Below are positions 37,139 through 47,682 of a stretch of 64,000 bases of DNA, piece by piece. Where the stretch lies: contig SCHM01000002.1 of assembly GCA_004123355.1 (NCBI GenBank), positions 2,108,001 through 2,172,000 of the forward strand. The letters run 5' to 3'. This stretch comes from Amphirosellinia nigrospora (Eukaryota; Ascomycota; Sordariomycetes; Xylariales; Xylariaceae). Below the pieces are notes generated by a model. The model searched no databases. It was not told the origin of the DNA and saw only the letters and a list, made by a program, of their open reading frames with translations. The position numbers and the translations under genes were made by a program. Positions within the stretch are counted from its first letter, which is position 1; the number at the start of each line of letters is the position of its first letter.

Positions 37139-38041
37139 ATGAAACTCATCGTGACAGGAGCCACGGGCTTCGTGGGACAGGAAATCATTCGTCAAAGTCT
37201 GTTGCATCCCAAAATCGCCACGGTAATTGCCTTAGCACGAAGCCCTGTTGCTGTGCCAGGGGGGCTTCTTGTGGGCGGTGACTCATCCAAGCTGAAGTCC
37301 GTCGTGATCAAGGACTACGAAGTCTATCCAGACGAGGTCAAAAAGGAACTTTCTGGCGCCAATGCCTGCATATGGTATGCTTCGTGTCATTACCCATCTC
37401 CTTGTAGGCTCAGGGTTGGGCTACTCGCGCCTTAAAGAGTAATTCCGTATAGCAGGCCGCCGACACTATAACTCGAGGAGTATCAACGAAGGTTTTTGTT
37501 GACTGAGGCTGATAGGACTGTTGCGATTACACCATCGAAATCTAAAATGTATGATTTCGAGGAGGTCAAACGCATTTGCCAAACGTCTCCCGTCGCTGGG
37601 CTGCGCTCTATACACGAAGCCGGCCCCGCGACACCATTCCGCTTCTTGTACATGAGTGGTGCAGCATCGGAGCGCGACCAAACTAAAACCCCCAAGTTCA
37701 TGGCCCAGTATAGTTTGATGAGGGTTCGTTGATCTAGCTAAAATTGTCGTTGATGTACTAACATCATAAAGGGAGAAGCCGAAAATCAACTCTTGGCGCT
37801 TAGCAGTGAGCTTAACGGCATTGAGGTAGCGGCAGCAAAGCCGGGCTACATCACGGCATCTGGCGATCTCACGCGTTCTGCTATGGGCGCTATGGTAAAT
37901 ATGGTATCGGGAATCCCATCAATTAACGTCGTAGATCTTGTTGCTGCGATGCTTGATCAAGTTATTAGGGGATTCGAGAAGGAACCACTGATGCCGGAGG
38001 ACTTGATCAAGATCGCGGGGACAATATCCCAGACGACGTAA
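37139..38041 (+). CDS. NAD(P)-binding Rossmann-fold protein (SDR / NmrA-like)
   Basis: There are three exons, 37139-37374, 37516-37723 and 37772-38041. The introns (141 and 48 nt) end in TAG and AAG, and phases close to give 237 aa. The N-terminus has the dinucleotide-binding GATGFVGQEIIRQ motif (residues 7-19) after a beta strand, typical of extended or atypical short-chain dehydrogenases. Later FRFLYMSGAAS and AKPGYITASG correspond to the family's mid-strand Ser region and loop. No clear YxxxK active site is visible, so it may act as an atypical reductase or a redox-sensing NmrA-like protein. The frame is intact. The first intron is rather long and could contain an extra small exon. Confidence 0.8.
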
Positions 38042-38514
38042 ATCAATATAACCGAGGTTGAAGGCGGGTTTATGCAAATAAAAAGGCGATTTCTTCAAGC
38101 TGCTTCATGGTTGTAGATTTATCACGAACGGAGACATGTGGAGAGATAATTCTACTCTCCTAATGTCACTCGAAGCTTTGCTGATAGGGCATAACCATTT
38201 CGGCAAACCATGTCGATCCGGCACTGGCACTACTCCCCGCTTGCAGATTCATCTATCGATGCACCATTCGTGAATATAATTGGTTATATATATGAAAAGT
38301 CTTGTCCGAATGAGGCTGTCCGGCCGGTGTGGTTCTCCTATAAGGGGCTAATTCTCCCGCTGATTCTGCCGGTGGCGGAGGTGTGCCCTGGCTATAGGAA
38401 ATAAATACGACGGCGGCACTTGAACACGTTCTTACGAAATACTTAAGGAACTGCCTGGTATTCTTATGTCGCTAAAGGAGATTATTGTAGAAACAGTTAA
38501 AAAAAAACGCCAAC
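38042..38514. other. Intergenic
   Basis: About 470 bases between two forward genes. It holds a 64-codon open frame at 38210-38404 without family features. It contains the upstream region of the secreted protein that follows. Confidence 0.4.
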
Positions 38515-39547
38515 ATGTTCTCTCCAATTCTCGCAGGCCTAGTGGCGTTGGGAACCTTCGCCTCGAGTGTCGCTGCGGCATGCAATCGAACAGCATTGCT
38601 AGAGTTCGCGGACGCATATGTTTTTGCGCATGAAAATGGTTGTCATCCAGATTTTCTACTTCTCTCATGAACAAGAAAAAGTTAACGAAGAGAGCGTCAT
38701 ATGCGTAGATAATTATACAAGCACTAATCGCGCGAAAAAATAGGCCAAGTGAGCTACCTCGATAATATCGCCGATAACTTCACGTACGTGGAGAACAAGA
38801 CTCATGAGATCACCAGCGGCATTTGTAAGAGATCTAAACCTAGTGAAATGTCTCTTTATCGAAGCATCTACTTTAAATATCACCTTGAGCTACTAGTCAG
38901 AGATTGACATTGTCTGCTCAAGTTTACAACGCGTTCGTAATCGATCATCGCCACACCATCACAGACGATGTCGAATGCGCGTCTTACACGGAGCTGATCA
39001 TCACGCGCAATGTGTCCGGCGCAGCGACTCCCCACGTGATCGGGACGCAGATTCGACACAACCCGACAGATATGAGCTGCTACCTCATCGACCTGCTCGT
39101 CTCGAGCCCGGGGTCTTGGCTGTTCAACGCCACGCAGACCCTATACTGGGCCCAGCGCGAGAACTGGACGCTGATCGACGAGGGGAAGCGAGACACCCGC
39201 GAGGCCCTCAAGGCGGCCGCGGACGCATACTAGACATGTGGAGCAACAAGACCGCGGTCGACGCCGTGCCCTGGGGCACGCCTTGCGCCCGTCTCGAAGG
39301 CTCCGCGTACACGGGCAACGGCGGCCCGAACGATAGTTGCAAGCCCGGCATTTCCGACGAACAACAACCAAGCCCCCAACTCGCATCGTCGATACGTCAT
39401 TGTCCTTCGTATGGATCTATCGATGTAATGTGCATCTTTGAACACCTTGCGAACGCCCCCGATAGCCATGAGTTCCGTCTGGAGAACGGAAAGCTGCGAT
39501 ACGTTCACACCATCACGCTCGCCGATAGTGCAGTTGTGCATCCATAA
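38515..39547 (+). CDS. Secreted DUF8021-like fungal protein, frame-broken
   Basis: Exon 1 begins at ATG 38515 with a clear signal peptide (MFSPILAGLVALGTFASSVAAA), ending at 38638. Exon 2 is 38744-38824. The third coding block runs from about 38900 to the stop at 39547. Conserved stretches match a fungal secreted family often labelled DUF8021: YVENKTHEITSGI, CASYTELIITRN, GSWLFNATQTLYWAQRENW, KRDTREALKAAADAY, PWGTPCARLEG-AYTG and PDSHEFRLENGKLRYVHTITL. Function of the family is unknown. The phase does not close across the second intron. The frame breaks again at about 39230 (base missing beside TAC), about 39355-39362 (base extra) and about 39407-39412 (base missing), the last two compensating each other. 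This density of breaks is the highest in the window per length, so true decay cannot be excluded. Confidence 0.6.
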
Positions 39548-40130
39548 TTGGTTATGATAGGATGCGGATTGTGTAGGTAACATCGTCGTCGACATGAGGC
39601 GATGGTTGGCAGAATATAGGGGGATATCTTGTGCAACCGGCAACCCTATCTGTGAAATATAATCATTTCCCTAGGAATCATGTCACTTGTTACGTTCCTT
39701 ATATATGGATGGCTGAGTGTGTACGTGATTCTTCTGATCCCAAAATAATACGTATCTACAAATGATAACTACCTAAATATCCCTGAGGTCTGCGTAGGAG
39801 GTTCAACACTCTTCATATCAATTGAAATTTAAAATTGTCTCAAAACTATAGTAAAGGCCTACTTGTGAAAGTTCGACCTCAAACCAATAATAGGTGGTTC
39901 GATTGATATCATACAATGAAGATATTTTTCTATTGTTTTTTTTGTTTAGAATTTATTCCAATAGAGCTATATATCGCAGCTGATGTACAGGCTGTTATTT
40001 CCTCTGTGCAACGCTCCCTAGAAAATATTATGTACAGTATTTTTATCTTGACGTCTTCCCGCGCACTTCCATGCGTCACGCCGATCCCATCATGTTCTCT
40101 CATCAGCCAATTACCACTTCTTTATCTTCC
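39548..40130. other. Intergenic between convergent genes
   Basis: A/T-richer sequence between two gene ends. A 76-codon open frame at 39916-40146 overlaps the end of the acetyl-CoA hydrolase gene and is not credible. Confidence 0.4.
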
Positions 40131-41853
40131 TCATGCTGCCCCCTGATCAAGCGCCTTGTGCATGTCAAAGGTATTCCACAATAGATGCGGCTCGTGTCCC
40201 ATGCCCTTCTTCAAGCACTCGAACTCGGCCTTCTCGAAGTAGTCCTTGAGGATGGGGCGGTAATCGTCGTGCGCGCACTTCTCGATGATGACCCTGGCGC
40301 GCTCGCGGGGGCTCAGGCCGCGCACGTCGGCGAGGCCGACCTCGGTCACGATGACGTCGAGGTCGTGCTCCGTCTGGTCGACGTGCGTGCACATGGGCAC
40401 GATGCAGCTGACGCCGATGGGGTCCGTTTTGGACGGCCGCGTCGACGGCGTGTGCATGATGCTGTACTTGGCCGACCGCAGGAAGTCGGCCGAGCCGCCC
40501 AGCCCGTTCAGCATCCGGCTGCCCATGACGCAGGTGCTGTTGGCGTGCGCGTAGATGTCGACCTCGACGGGCGTGTTCATGCCGATGACGCCCAGGCGGC
40601 GGATGATCTCGGGCGAGTTCGAGACCTGCTGCGCGCGCAGGAGTAGCTTGTCGTAGTAGGATTCCCAGTTGTCGTAGAAGCGCTTGAAGCCGTCGGGCGA
40701 AAAGCGGACAGAGGTGGCTGTGGCGAAGTCGAGACGGCCGGAGTCGAATAAGTCGAGGAAGGTGTCTTGGATCACTTCTGTCCAGACCTTGAGATTGTAG
40801 AAGTTGGACTCGCTCAAACCACCGATGACGGCGTTGGCGATGTTCCCGATACCGGATTGCAGAGGGAGAAGAGACTTAGGCATCCTTCCGTGACTAACCT
40901 CATGCTCGAAGAACTCGATTAGATGATTCGCAATGGCCTGCGATCCTTCGTCGGCGGCGGTGTTAGGTGCGGTTTGGTCTTGGTAATCGGATTCGATAAT
41001 TCCTACGACCTTTTCAGGATCGATAGGAATTGACGTTGTGCCGATACGGTCCTCGACTTGCATAACAAGATATGGTTTTCGGCGTGGTGGCAGGTCTGTC
41101 ATAGTAATATCGTGGAGCCCTTCAAAACTTGGGATGGATGTGTTCACTTCAATAATAATCTGTACTCCCATGAATCAATTAATATTCCTACAGTGTAGTG
41201 ATAAGTGAGTATACCTTGTCAGCCATCTGGATAAGCTCGGGGTCGCTCCCACTGAAGCTCCTGGTACGATGCTGCCATCCTCTTTAATCGCGCTCGCCTC
41301 GACGACGACGACATCTAGTTTATTGTTTGGCCGATCTTTCGTGTAAAAACCCTGCGATTGGGTCAGAGCACAACACGTAAAAGGGGCATATTCGCTCAAC
41401 TTACGTAGACCAAATCAACGGGAAACATGGAAAGATGCTTGTCGAAAAAATTAATCTTCCCCGAGTTAATTCCCTTCGCGATTGACTTGCCGACCTGGTG
41501 AGGTGACCGGCGGCTAATCATGTCCAGGCTGGCCCATCGGTCCTCCGTCTCGGCACCAGATGAAGCTCCCACGAAAAGCTCATATCGCAATTTTCCTTGT
41601 AAATTATTCTTCTCTACGTGATCGGCCAAGAACGTTGGCATTTTTCTGATTTCCGTGTCAGTTCAGCATGTCCCTAGCAGCCAGCCATCGTCGAGACATA
41701 CTTGGGATACCCGACACCCGTAAAACCAGACCATCCGATAGAAGCGCCATTGGGAAAATGGCGAAGCAGGTCCTCTGGGCGACAAAGTCTCTTGAGAAAT
41801 GAAGCTCGCTGAACGCGGCCTTTTAGGGCCTGCGATGCTACAAGCGACGTCAT
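40131..41853 (-). CDS. ACH1: Acetyl-CoA hydrolase / succinyl-CoA:acetate CoA-transferase
   Basis: Transfers CoA between acetate and succinate (or hydrolyses acetyl-CoA) in mitochondria, supporting acetate and propionate metabolism. There are four exons: 41853-41702, 41645-41405, 41351-41215 and 41159-40131. The product is 519 aa when one missing base in exon 3 (at about 41238-41243, inside CCCC on the coding strand) is allowed for; without it exon 3 cannot keep phase. Family landmarks are [16 protein letters not shown] near the start, [94 protein letters not shown], and [32 protein letters not shown] at the end. Length and motifs fit fungal Ach1 throughout. The break is judged a sequence error in an otherwise intact gene. 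Confidence 0.93.
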
Positions 41854-42767
41854 ACTGCTGTCACCACAATCGTGAAACCGTAGAGCGCGGGGTGGTGGTC
41901 GACAGGGGTTAGAGACACACGCAGCAGCAAGACGGGGAGGAGGGGAGAGTGAAGAGGAAGAGCAACAACAGCAAAAGCAAAAATCAATATGTACAAAAAT
42001 AAAATCTGGGAAAAGAAGGGAAGAAAGTAAACTTTAAACGAAGTATATTTACGTCACGTCACTTCTATTAGTAGGACAATCGTACGTCGGGCCGTGGGCG
42101 AATCCGCGAACGACCGAATCAGAACCGAACCTACCTGGTATCGAACCATGGTATACATACTGTAGCGTAGCATGGGCAGTCCCACTGCCTGACGGGGGGA
42201 TTTATCCACTCTACCGACGACGATTAAGCCGCCGAGGGTCTATTCGTGAAAATAGCATAATATGTGCATATAAGACTAGGATGCTCTATGTTGTAGACAT
42301 GATAGTCGACATGTCAAACCTTTTCACCTTCTCGTGAGACGCCGATTCTATAAATCTTGAGAACTGGCAGCTGTGTAATCGATATATAGTATCGTTCCCT
42401 AATGCACCGATGAGATGAGACTAGCTCCCGAAGAAAGTAGCATGGCCAAAACGTGGCCCGGCCCGGGTATCAGGCTTCCTTTGGTCCGAACAGTTAGCCG
42501 GCCAGCCCCGTAATGCCGCCTCGCACCCACAAATTGTGGCGGGAATACCGTTAGAGAACTTTCTCTGCTTAGTAGTCGATACTTAATTTATACACACGTT
42601 CCAGTAGAGCAATTATTAGGAGAGTGAGGAGGGAAATCGATATTTATTAGTATTTACCTATTTAAGCTGCTGTTTTACTAAAGAGGTCGCGCCACATCTC
42701 TTTAAGCCATAATGCGGTGCTTTCGAGTCATAGATTTTTGCCTGAACCCCCTGGTTCCCGAAACGAT
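41854..42767. other. ACH1 upstream region and intergenic
   Basis: Purine- and pyrimidine-rich stretches near 41925-42030 suit a fungal leader or promoter. No gene was found. A possible tRNA-like T-loop on the reverse strand near 42140 was examined and rejected. Confidence 0.4.
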
Positions 42768-44263
42768 CTAGAATACTAGCTGGCCGGCCTCCAATGGCCT
42801 CCACAAGAGGCTTTGGGGTCGTGTAGCTCTATCTTTAATGTTATCTGCGACAAGAGGAGCAACATCAGCGTAGCAATTATTGAGTTCTCTTTCCAAATTG
42901 AAATATGGCTTTTTCGCCAACTCAGGGGCCATTAGATTGTATGACCGGGCTAATGTGTTGAGGGTTTTAATCGAGAGGTCCATGTAGGATTGCTCAATTT
43001 TTAGCCAGTCTGGATCTCGGAAAGGCTGTAGTAAATACGCTTCAGATTCAGTGATACTATCCTCCGCCTCTAGTAGCTCTTCTGCATTTGGCGAGCCCGC
43101 GCTCGTCTGTTGTCGGATCTTCACCATGACTACATCATCAGTTGAGTTGGTAGGGACTGCCATTTGATCCACATTGCCTTTACGTGGATTGTGAAGCTTT
43201 TCCGCCTTTGCAAACTGCCTGGCGCGTTCCATTTGAGCCTCGAGAGACCCGCCTTTACTAGCTATGGTCCGAGCGGCGTGACGTTTCCAGTCGTTTCGGA
43301 GTCGAGCGCGAAAGACGTGGGCTGCCTTGGCCAGCTCTTGCTGCTTCTCAATCCAAGGGGGCACAATGTCCTGCCGTTTGATCATCTTGTTCATGATGTA
43401 CTCGGTCGTGTCGATGAACGGGTTGTCACTCCTCGCATCTCGTTCAACGCCCTTGCCACGTGGGATGTTCTTGAACTTTCCCCTTGCTATTGCGTTTTCT
43501 ATGCGCTCGTTTGCCAGCGATGCCAGTCCGGTCAGAGTGTTCGGCATAGCTCGAGCACCGGGCTGAAAACGCTCGCGAAACTCTTCCCTCAAAGCTGCTC
43601 TCTTTTCTCGTCAAGCCCTGCTTCGGACTCCTTCATGCCCAAGCCAACGTACATAGAAACCTTGTCTCGTGCATTTGCCGCCCTGTGGCCGCGGTTGGAT
43701 TTGGCCTGCTGCCCCATTCGCATGTCAACCGGTTTGAGGTCAGATATCTTGGTGCGGCCTCGGAGCTCTCGCTTCAAAGGCTTGTGGGCATCCGTAAGCA
43801 TCCGTAGAACAGCGTCTTCGGTAGTTTCTTGCCCCGTCCACGGTCGGCTCGTCGCGGCGGCCCGAGTTCCCTGGCCTGCGGATGCCGGCATATTTATTTC
43901 TACGAATGCGGCGGCGTTCTCGGATCGAAACTGTGCGTCTTGGATTTTTGCGAGGAGTCTTTCTTTCAGCTCTTCCGAGAACCCGGCATCCTCGACCGCA
44001 CGTCGACCTGCTCTGCCACCCGTCAGCAGGACCTCCTCTGTCGCCTCTTGAAGCCGACGAGCCATCGGCCCCGGTTCGGGGATCGGATCAGGCAGATTTG
44101 CGCTATTCGTTGCATTTTGAGCTTCATTTATATCGGTCGACGATTGATCGCTGGGCTTCGTTGCGTAGTTATTCCTCAAGCCTATCGTGGGCCGGGCCTT
44201 CGTACGAAAGAGTGTAGATGCGCATCGCGCGCACAAGTTCGGGCGCGACGTCAAACTAGCCAT
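42768..44263 (-). CDS. Mitochondrial DUF1992 / DnaJ-homologue subfamily C member 28-like protein
   Basis: A single-exon reverse-strand gene, ATG at 44263, stop at 42768; 1496 bases plus one missing base make 498 aa. The Arg/Ser-rich N-terminus (MASLTSRPNLCARCASTLFRTKAR) looks like a mitochondrial targeting peptide. The DUF1992 core begins NTLTGLASLANERIENAIARGKFKNIPRGKG and continues DNPFIDTTEYIMNKMIKRQDIVPPWIEKQQELAKA, the hallmark of DnaJC28-type proteins; no J-domain HPD motif is present. The C-terminal half is helical. The role is probably mitochondrial or Golgi-related chaperone-like, unproven in fungi. The frame break lies at about 43591-43602 and matches the one-base pattern of the window. 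Confidence 0.85.
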
Positions 44264-45059
44264 AGCTATCTCCCCAGAGAGGCAGGAAAGGGATATGTAG
44301 AATCATCACGCCGTGGTCAGGGTCGAAGTCGAAGAATCCAGGTATTTTGCGAACGCCAACCTGGTGGCAAATGTATTATGGATTATGACTAAGTTAGGTA
44401 GCTAGCTAGCCGGCGATAAGCGGACATAATGTGCCCCAATGCCTGAGCTACGATATTTGTAGCGCCTCCCAGTGGATACCCTAGCCTAGGCCTATTACAA
44501 GTACTTCCAGCTGTCTTTCGGTCGCTCTCCTCGATTGTAGATAAACAGTCATGCAGAGCTCCCCGTCTACCACGGGCCAGAAATCCTCGAACAAACATGT
44601 ATATAGCGTGTCTGTAATGTGAAAGGCTTCAAAGCCGTGTTAGTGCATCACAGCGAATGAAATTTCTCTTTGTCTTGTTCCGACTAGTTGCTGCTGCTTG
44701 CGGTCGTTATAATCTATCCAAATGTTTGAGAGATATATACTTATTTTATCATTCAATTTCACATCCTATGAGCATTATCGTGATATGTGATTCGAGCGGC
44801 AACCATAGGAGGGCTGTATTCGCTCACAAAGCGCATCATGGCGTACAGCTCCCATCGGATTTACATCCAATACGGAGAATCCAAGTATGAACTTTCCAAA
44901 ATGGAATATACCCAAAGGCACGCGAGGGCATTATTCATCTAACAAGTATTCCTCAGTTGTCTTCGGTTCTCTGCTCCGGGTAGCGGCATGGTTGCAGAAG
45001 ACGGCCTATCCTCTTCGAATGGATACGGAACCGTCGTAATATTACGAGACTCCGAAATG
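44264..45059. other. Interval with ambiguous coding fragments
   Basis: Short stretches look protein-like in several frames (for example HRRAVFAHKAHHGVQLPSDLHPIRRIQ at about 44809-44889) and may be 5' exons of the next gene, broken by one-base errors. I cannot build a consistent model. Confidence 0.3.
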
Positions 45060-45933
45060 GTCTTCAACACGTGTACGAACTAGACCAAGAGGAGCTACCG
45101 CATTTCCTAGAGTTTAAACTACTAGAAGACCGGAAGTATAGGGAAAAGCAGATGGAGAAGTATTCTAGAGGGTGAGATGCTGTCCGCCTTTGGTCGGAAA
45201 CGCCTCGAGTTCCTCTCTCTTCCGACTGGTATCGACATGCTAGATGCCATATCAAATGCTACAGAGCCAACAGTGATACCCCGGACGTCTCCTAGAAAAA
45301 GATTAGGTAAGTATCAGGCGAAGGCATATGGCGACGAGACCAGCCCCCGCTAACGCATAGCATGGTAGATGAACCCGGATGGTATGTTCAGCACCTCGCC
45401 TCATTAGGTGTTGCATTCTACTCGCTAACTTGGCAACCGATAGGCTATACTTGCTTAATGTAGATCAGGAGACGCTAGAAATCTACCATTTCAAGAACTA
45501 CAGGCCGAACAAACCTGCCCCGTTTAAACGACTCACGGTCGAGTCCCTATATCAAGAGTCCCCTACGAGACCACGAGGCTACTACGTCGGGTTAAACTTA
45601 TCAGGGCTTCAATTAATGGGACAAGCCGAATGGATTGAATTGCACAAAAGCCACGCGGAGTCCCTTCGCTGGTTGTGGAAGCAACAAGAGACAGCCTTGC
45701 AGACGATACCACACGCCGACACTATACCATTCATAGCACTATATGCGGCCGTTTCCTACGAAGAAGAATCTATACCTGGACCGAAGATATTTATGTCTAT
45801 GAGATATGTAAATAGAAAATTGGGAGATATTATTGCGGCTCTCGGCCGAAGACAGCCGTCCAAGGTTTCCATATTCGAGAGCGAAACCATTCAACCTCGC
45901 AACATGAAACCTGCCATTTGCCGCTGCGACTAA
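45060..45933 (+). CDS. Hypothetical fungal protein, 5' end undefined, frame-broken
   Basis: The 3' part is well supported. An exon ends at 45306 (RTSPRKRL), a 13-nt exon follows at 45369-45381 (completing D-E-P-G-W), then a last exon at 45444-45933 (LYLLNVDQETLEIYHFKNYRPNKPAPF ... GRRQPSKVSIFE). Both introns are GT-AG with CTAAC branch sites. Upstream, YELDQEELPHFLEFKLLEDRKYREKQMEKYSR (from about 45073) and MLSAFGRKRLEFLSLP lie in different frames, joined near 45166-45176 by an indel. The start is not identified. The W-x-Y-L-L-N-V-D-x-E-T-L-E style resembles a large uncharacterised fungal family. No function can be given. Confidence 0.5.
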
Positions 45934-46083
45934 TTTGTATAAATGATAGAAATAGAATTGGCTCTTCGGCAAAGACGGGCTTTTAGAGGGCAGTTATTCA
46001 TCGATGAGAGACCGCGTTACAATTTGGCGAATGAAAGTATTTCCGAGTTGTAGTATTATTTCTAGTCACCTATGCTCTCTGCC

Positions 46084-46528
46084 CTACTCTCCTTGTGTTA
46101 GGGCGGTAGCCAACTTGGACAGCTCATGCTTGAGGCCATCAATCGCTACACTGAGTTCCTCGTAAGGTCGCAAGAAAACGACGTCCCTGCCATTTCACAT
46201 AGTCATTCCATGCCTTGATACCACCAAGGCACCATATATCCCAGCTCGGGATGTTCCTACACCCAGGTTATTAATGCACATGGAGGACAGACGGCGGCAT
46301 GGGACACATGCGATCCTAACTTACACCATCCTCTGAAAACCCCGTTTTTCCCGCCAAGAACAACTTCAAGTTGCACGACAGCCAGAGTTCCGTGCAATCC
46401 ATGTGGTGGCCACACGCGCCCGCTCTGGTGCACACTTCGTCGTTCAGGTTCTTGAGACTGCCGCCCATGGGCACGGCGTTGACCCGGCCGAACGCCAATG
46501 CGATAATTATCGGGACGGTTCGCTTCAT
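46084..46528 (-). CDS. Small secreted cysteine-containing protein (effector-like candidate)
   Basis: ATG at 46528; exon 1 is 46528-46325 with a GTAAGT donor. Exon 2 begins at 46256 after a TAG acceptor and runs to a stop at 46084-46086. A signal peptide (MKRTVPIIIALAFGRVNA) is followed by a Cys-containing head (VCTRAGACGHHMDCTELWLSC). A Trp-rich middle (IPSWDIWCLGGIKAWNDYVKW) then leads to a helical tail (FLRPYEELSVAIDGLKHELSKLATALTQGE). Total length is roughly 135-140 aa. Phase does not close across the intron, and there is a second break at about 46182-46186 in a GGG run. It has no family I recognise. Size, secretion and Cys content fit fungal effector-like proteins, which is inference only. 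Confidence 0.55.
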
Positions 46529-47682
46529 TAGTCAGAGTTGAAGGTGTTGAATGGAAAGCTTGTGGTGATGCGCCGCGGATTTTGCTGCTCGCATTTTAAA
46601 CATAAGAGAATGAAGCTCATCTTTATCTACGTGTTCTCATCGTCATAGTCATCGATGCGGTGCCAAGACTACTATATTTACTGCGAATCAATTGGTATAT
46701 ATAAATGAGGTTGTGTTTTAGCCGGGAGATATTCACGGTGACAGAAAACGGGGTGCATGCACGTGTTACCAGGCCGCGTGAGACAAACCATCCCCGCGCC
46801 AACGATATGCCGAAGCATCCCGGCAGTGTCTTGGTTGAGGATGATACCTAGACCAGGTTCTACGCGAGTCGTGTCTTGGCAAAAACTAGAATATGCAATT
46901 GGTGATCTTGAACTCCAATAGGATGTAGAAGGCCCTCCAAAAAGCAACTTTATTGAATTCTAAACGTGACACCGTCGAGGTCAGAGGTCACCGTGCATAG
47001 GCAAGTTGCCGAAAAGAGGAGCAATATTCTCACAAGTATCAAGTATCGCAGGTCATTCAATTAGTCAATGCAAGCTCCACCGGCTGGCTAGATACATTTT
47101 CGGAAGCAGCCGGTGAGGATATGATCGACCTATGGGATTGGTGAACCGGAATACGGTAAACTGTAAAAGGCTGATGGACACTAAGCCGGCCGCATCAATA
47201 GTGTATTGATCTCCACAACTATGAGCAAGCTTCCGTTGACGTTGCTTTGTTGAAGTTAGTTGGCTTCATTAGTACAGCTGAAGATTAGGTCACTGTGTCA
47301 ATGTAGAGCTTGATCCACGGTTAGGCCCTCAAATCCAAGAAAGGCACTGGGCAACGGAATGTTGCAACATGTCTAATCATGCAACTAATTTCAGCCACGC
47401 TCGAGTAGGGCAATGAACGACTATGTGCTGGCGATCCACAACATGAAGCACTGAAACAATTCCGCCCACTAAGAAAATTGGTTGACGTAGATGGGCAACT
47501 ATGTGGCTTTGGATATACATGCCGCTATCCTAAACAGCTTCACGATGACTATGTCATTGACTAGACATGCGAAGCTACCTATGCTATAGAGTTATTTAAG
47601 TAGAGTGAGAGCCCGCATTGTAAGAACTCGAGATCGATACGTAGCCTTTAAGTATATTTCCATTTCATAACCGTCGGTCAAA
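46529..47682. other. Intergenic between divergent genes
   Basis: Shared upstream region of the small secreted protein and the decarboxylase. A reverse 89-codon open frame at 46678-46947 has no family features and is not called. Confidence 0.4.

Noticed and set aside
42130-42235. Reverse-strand tRNA-like stretch with a GGTTCGAT T-loop and a TAGAGTGG word
   Set aside because: The T-stem has a mismatch, and no acceptor stem or anticodon arm pairs convincingly.
43164-44051. 295-codon forward open frame
   Set aside because: It is antisense to the DUF1992 gene; the reverse strand has the family motifs and a targeting peptide.
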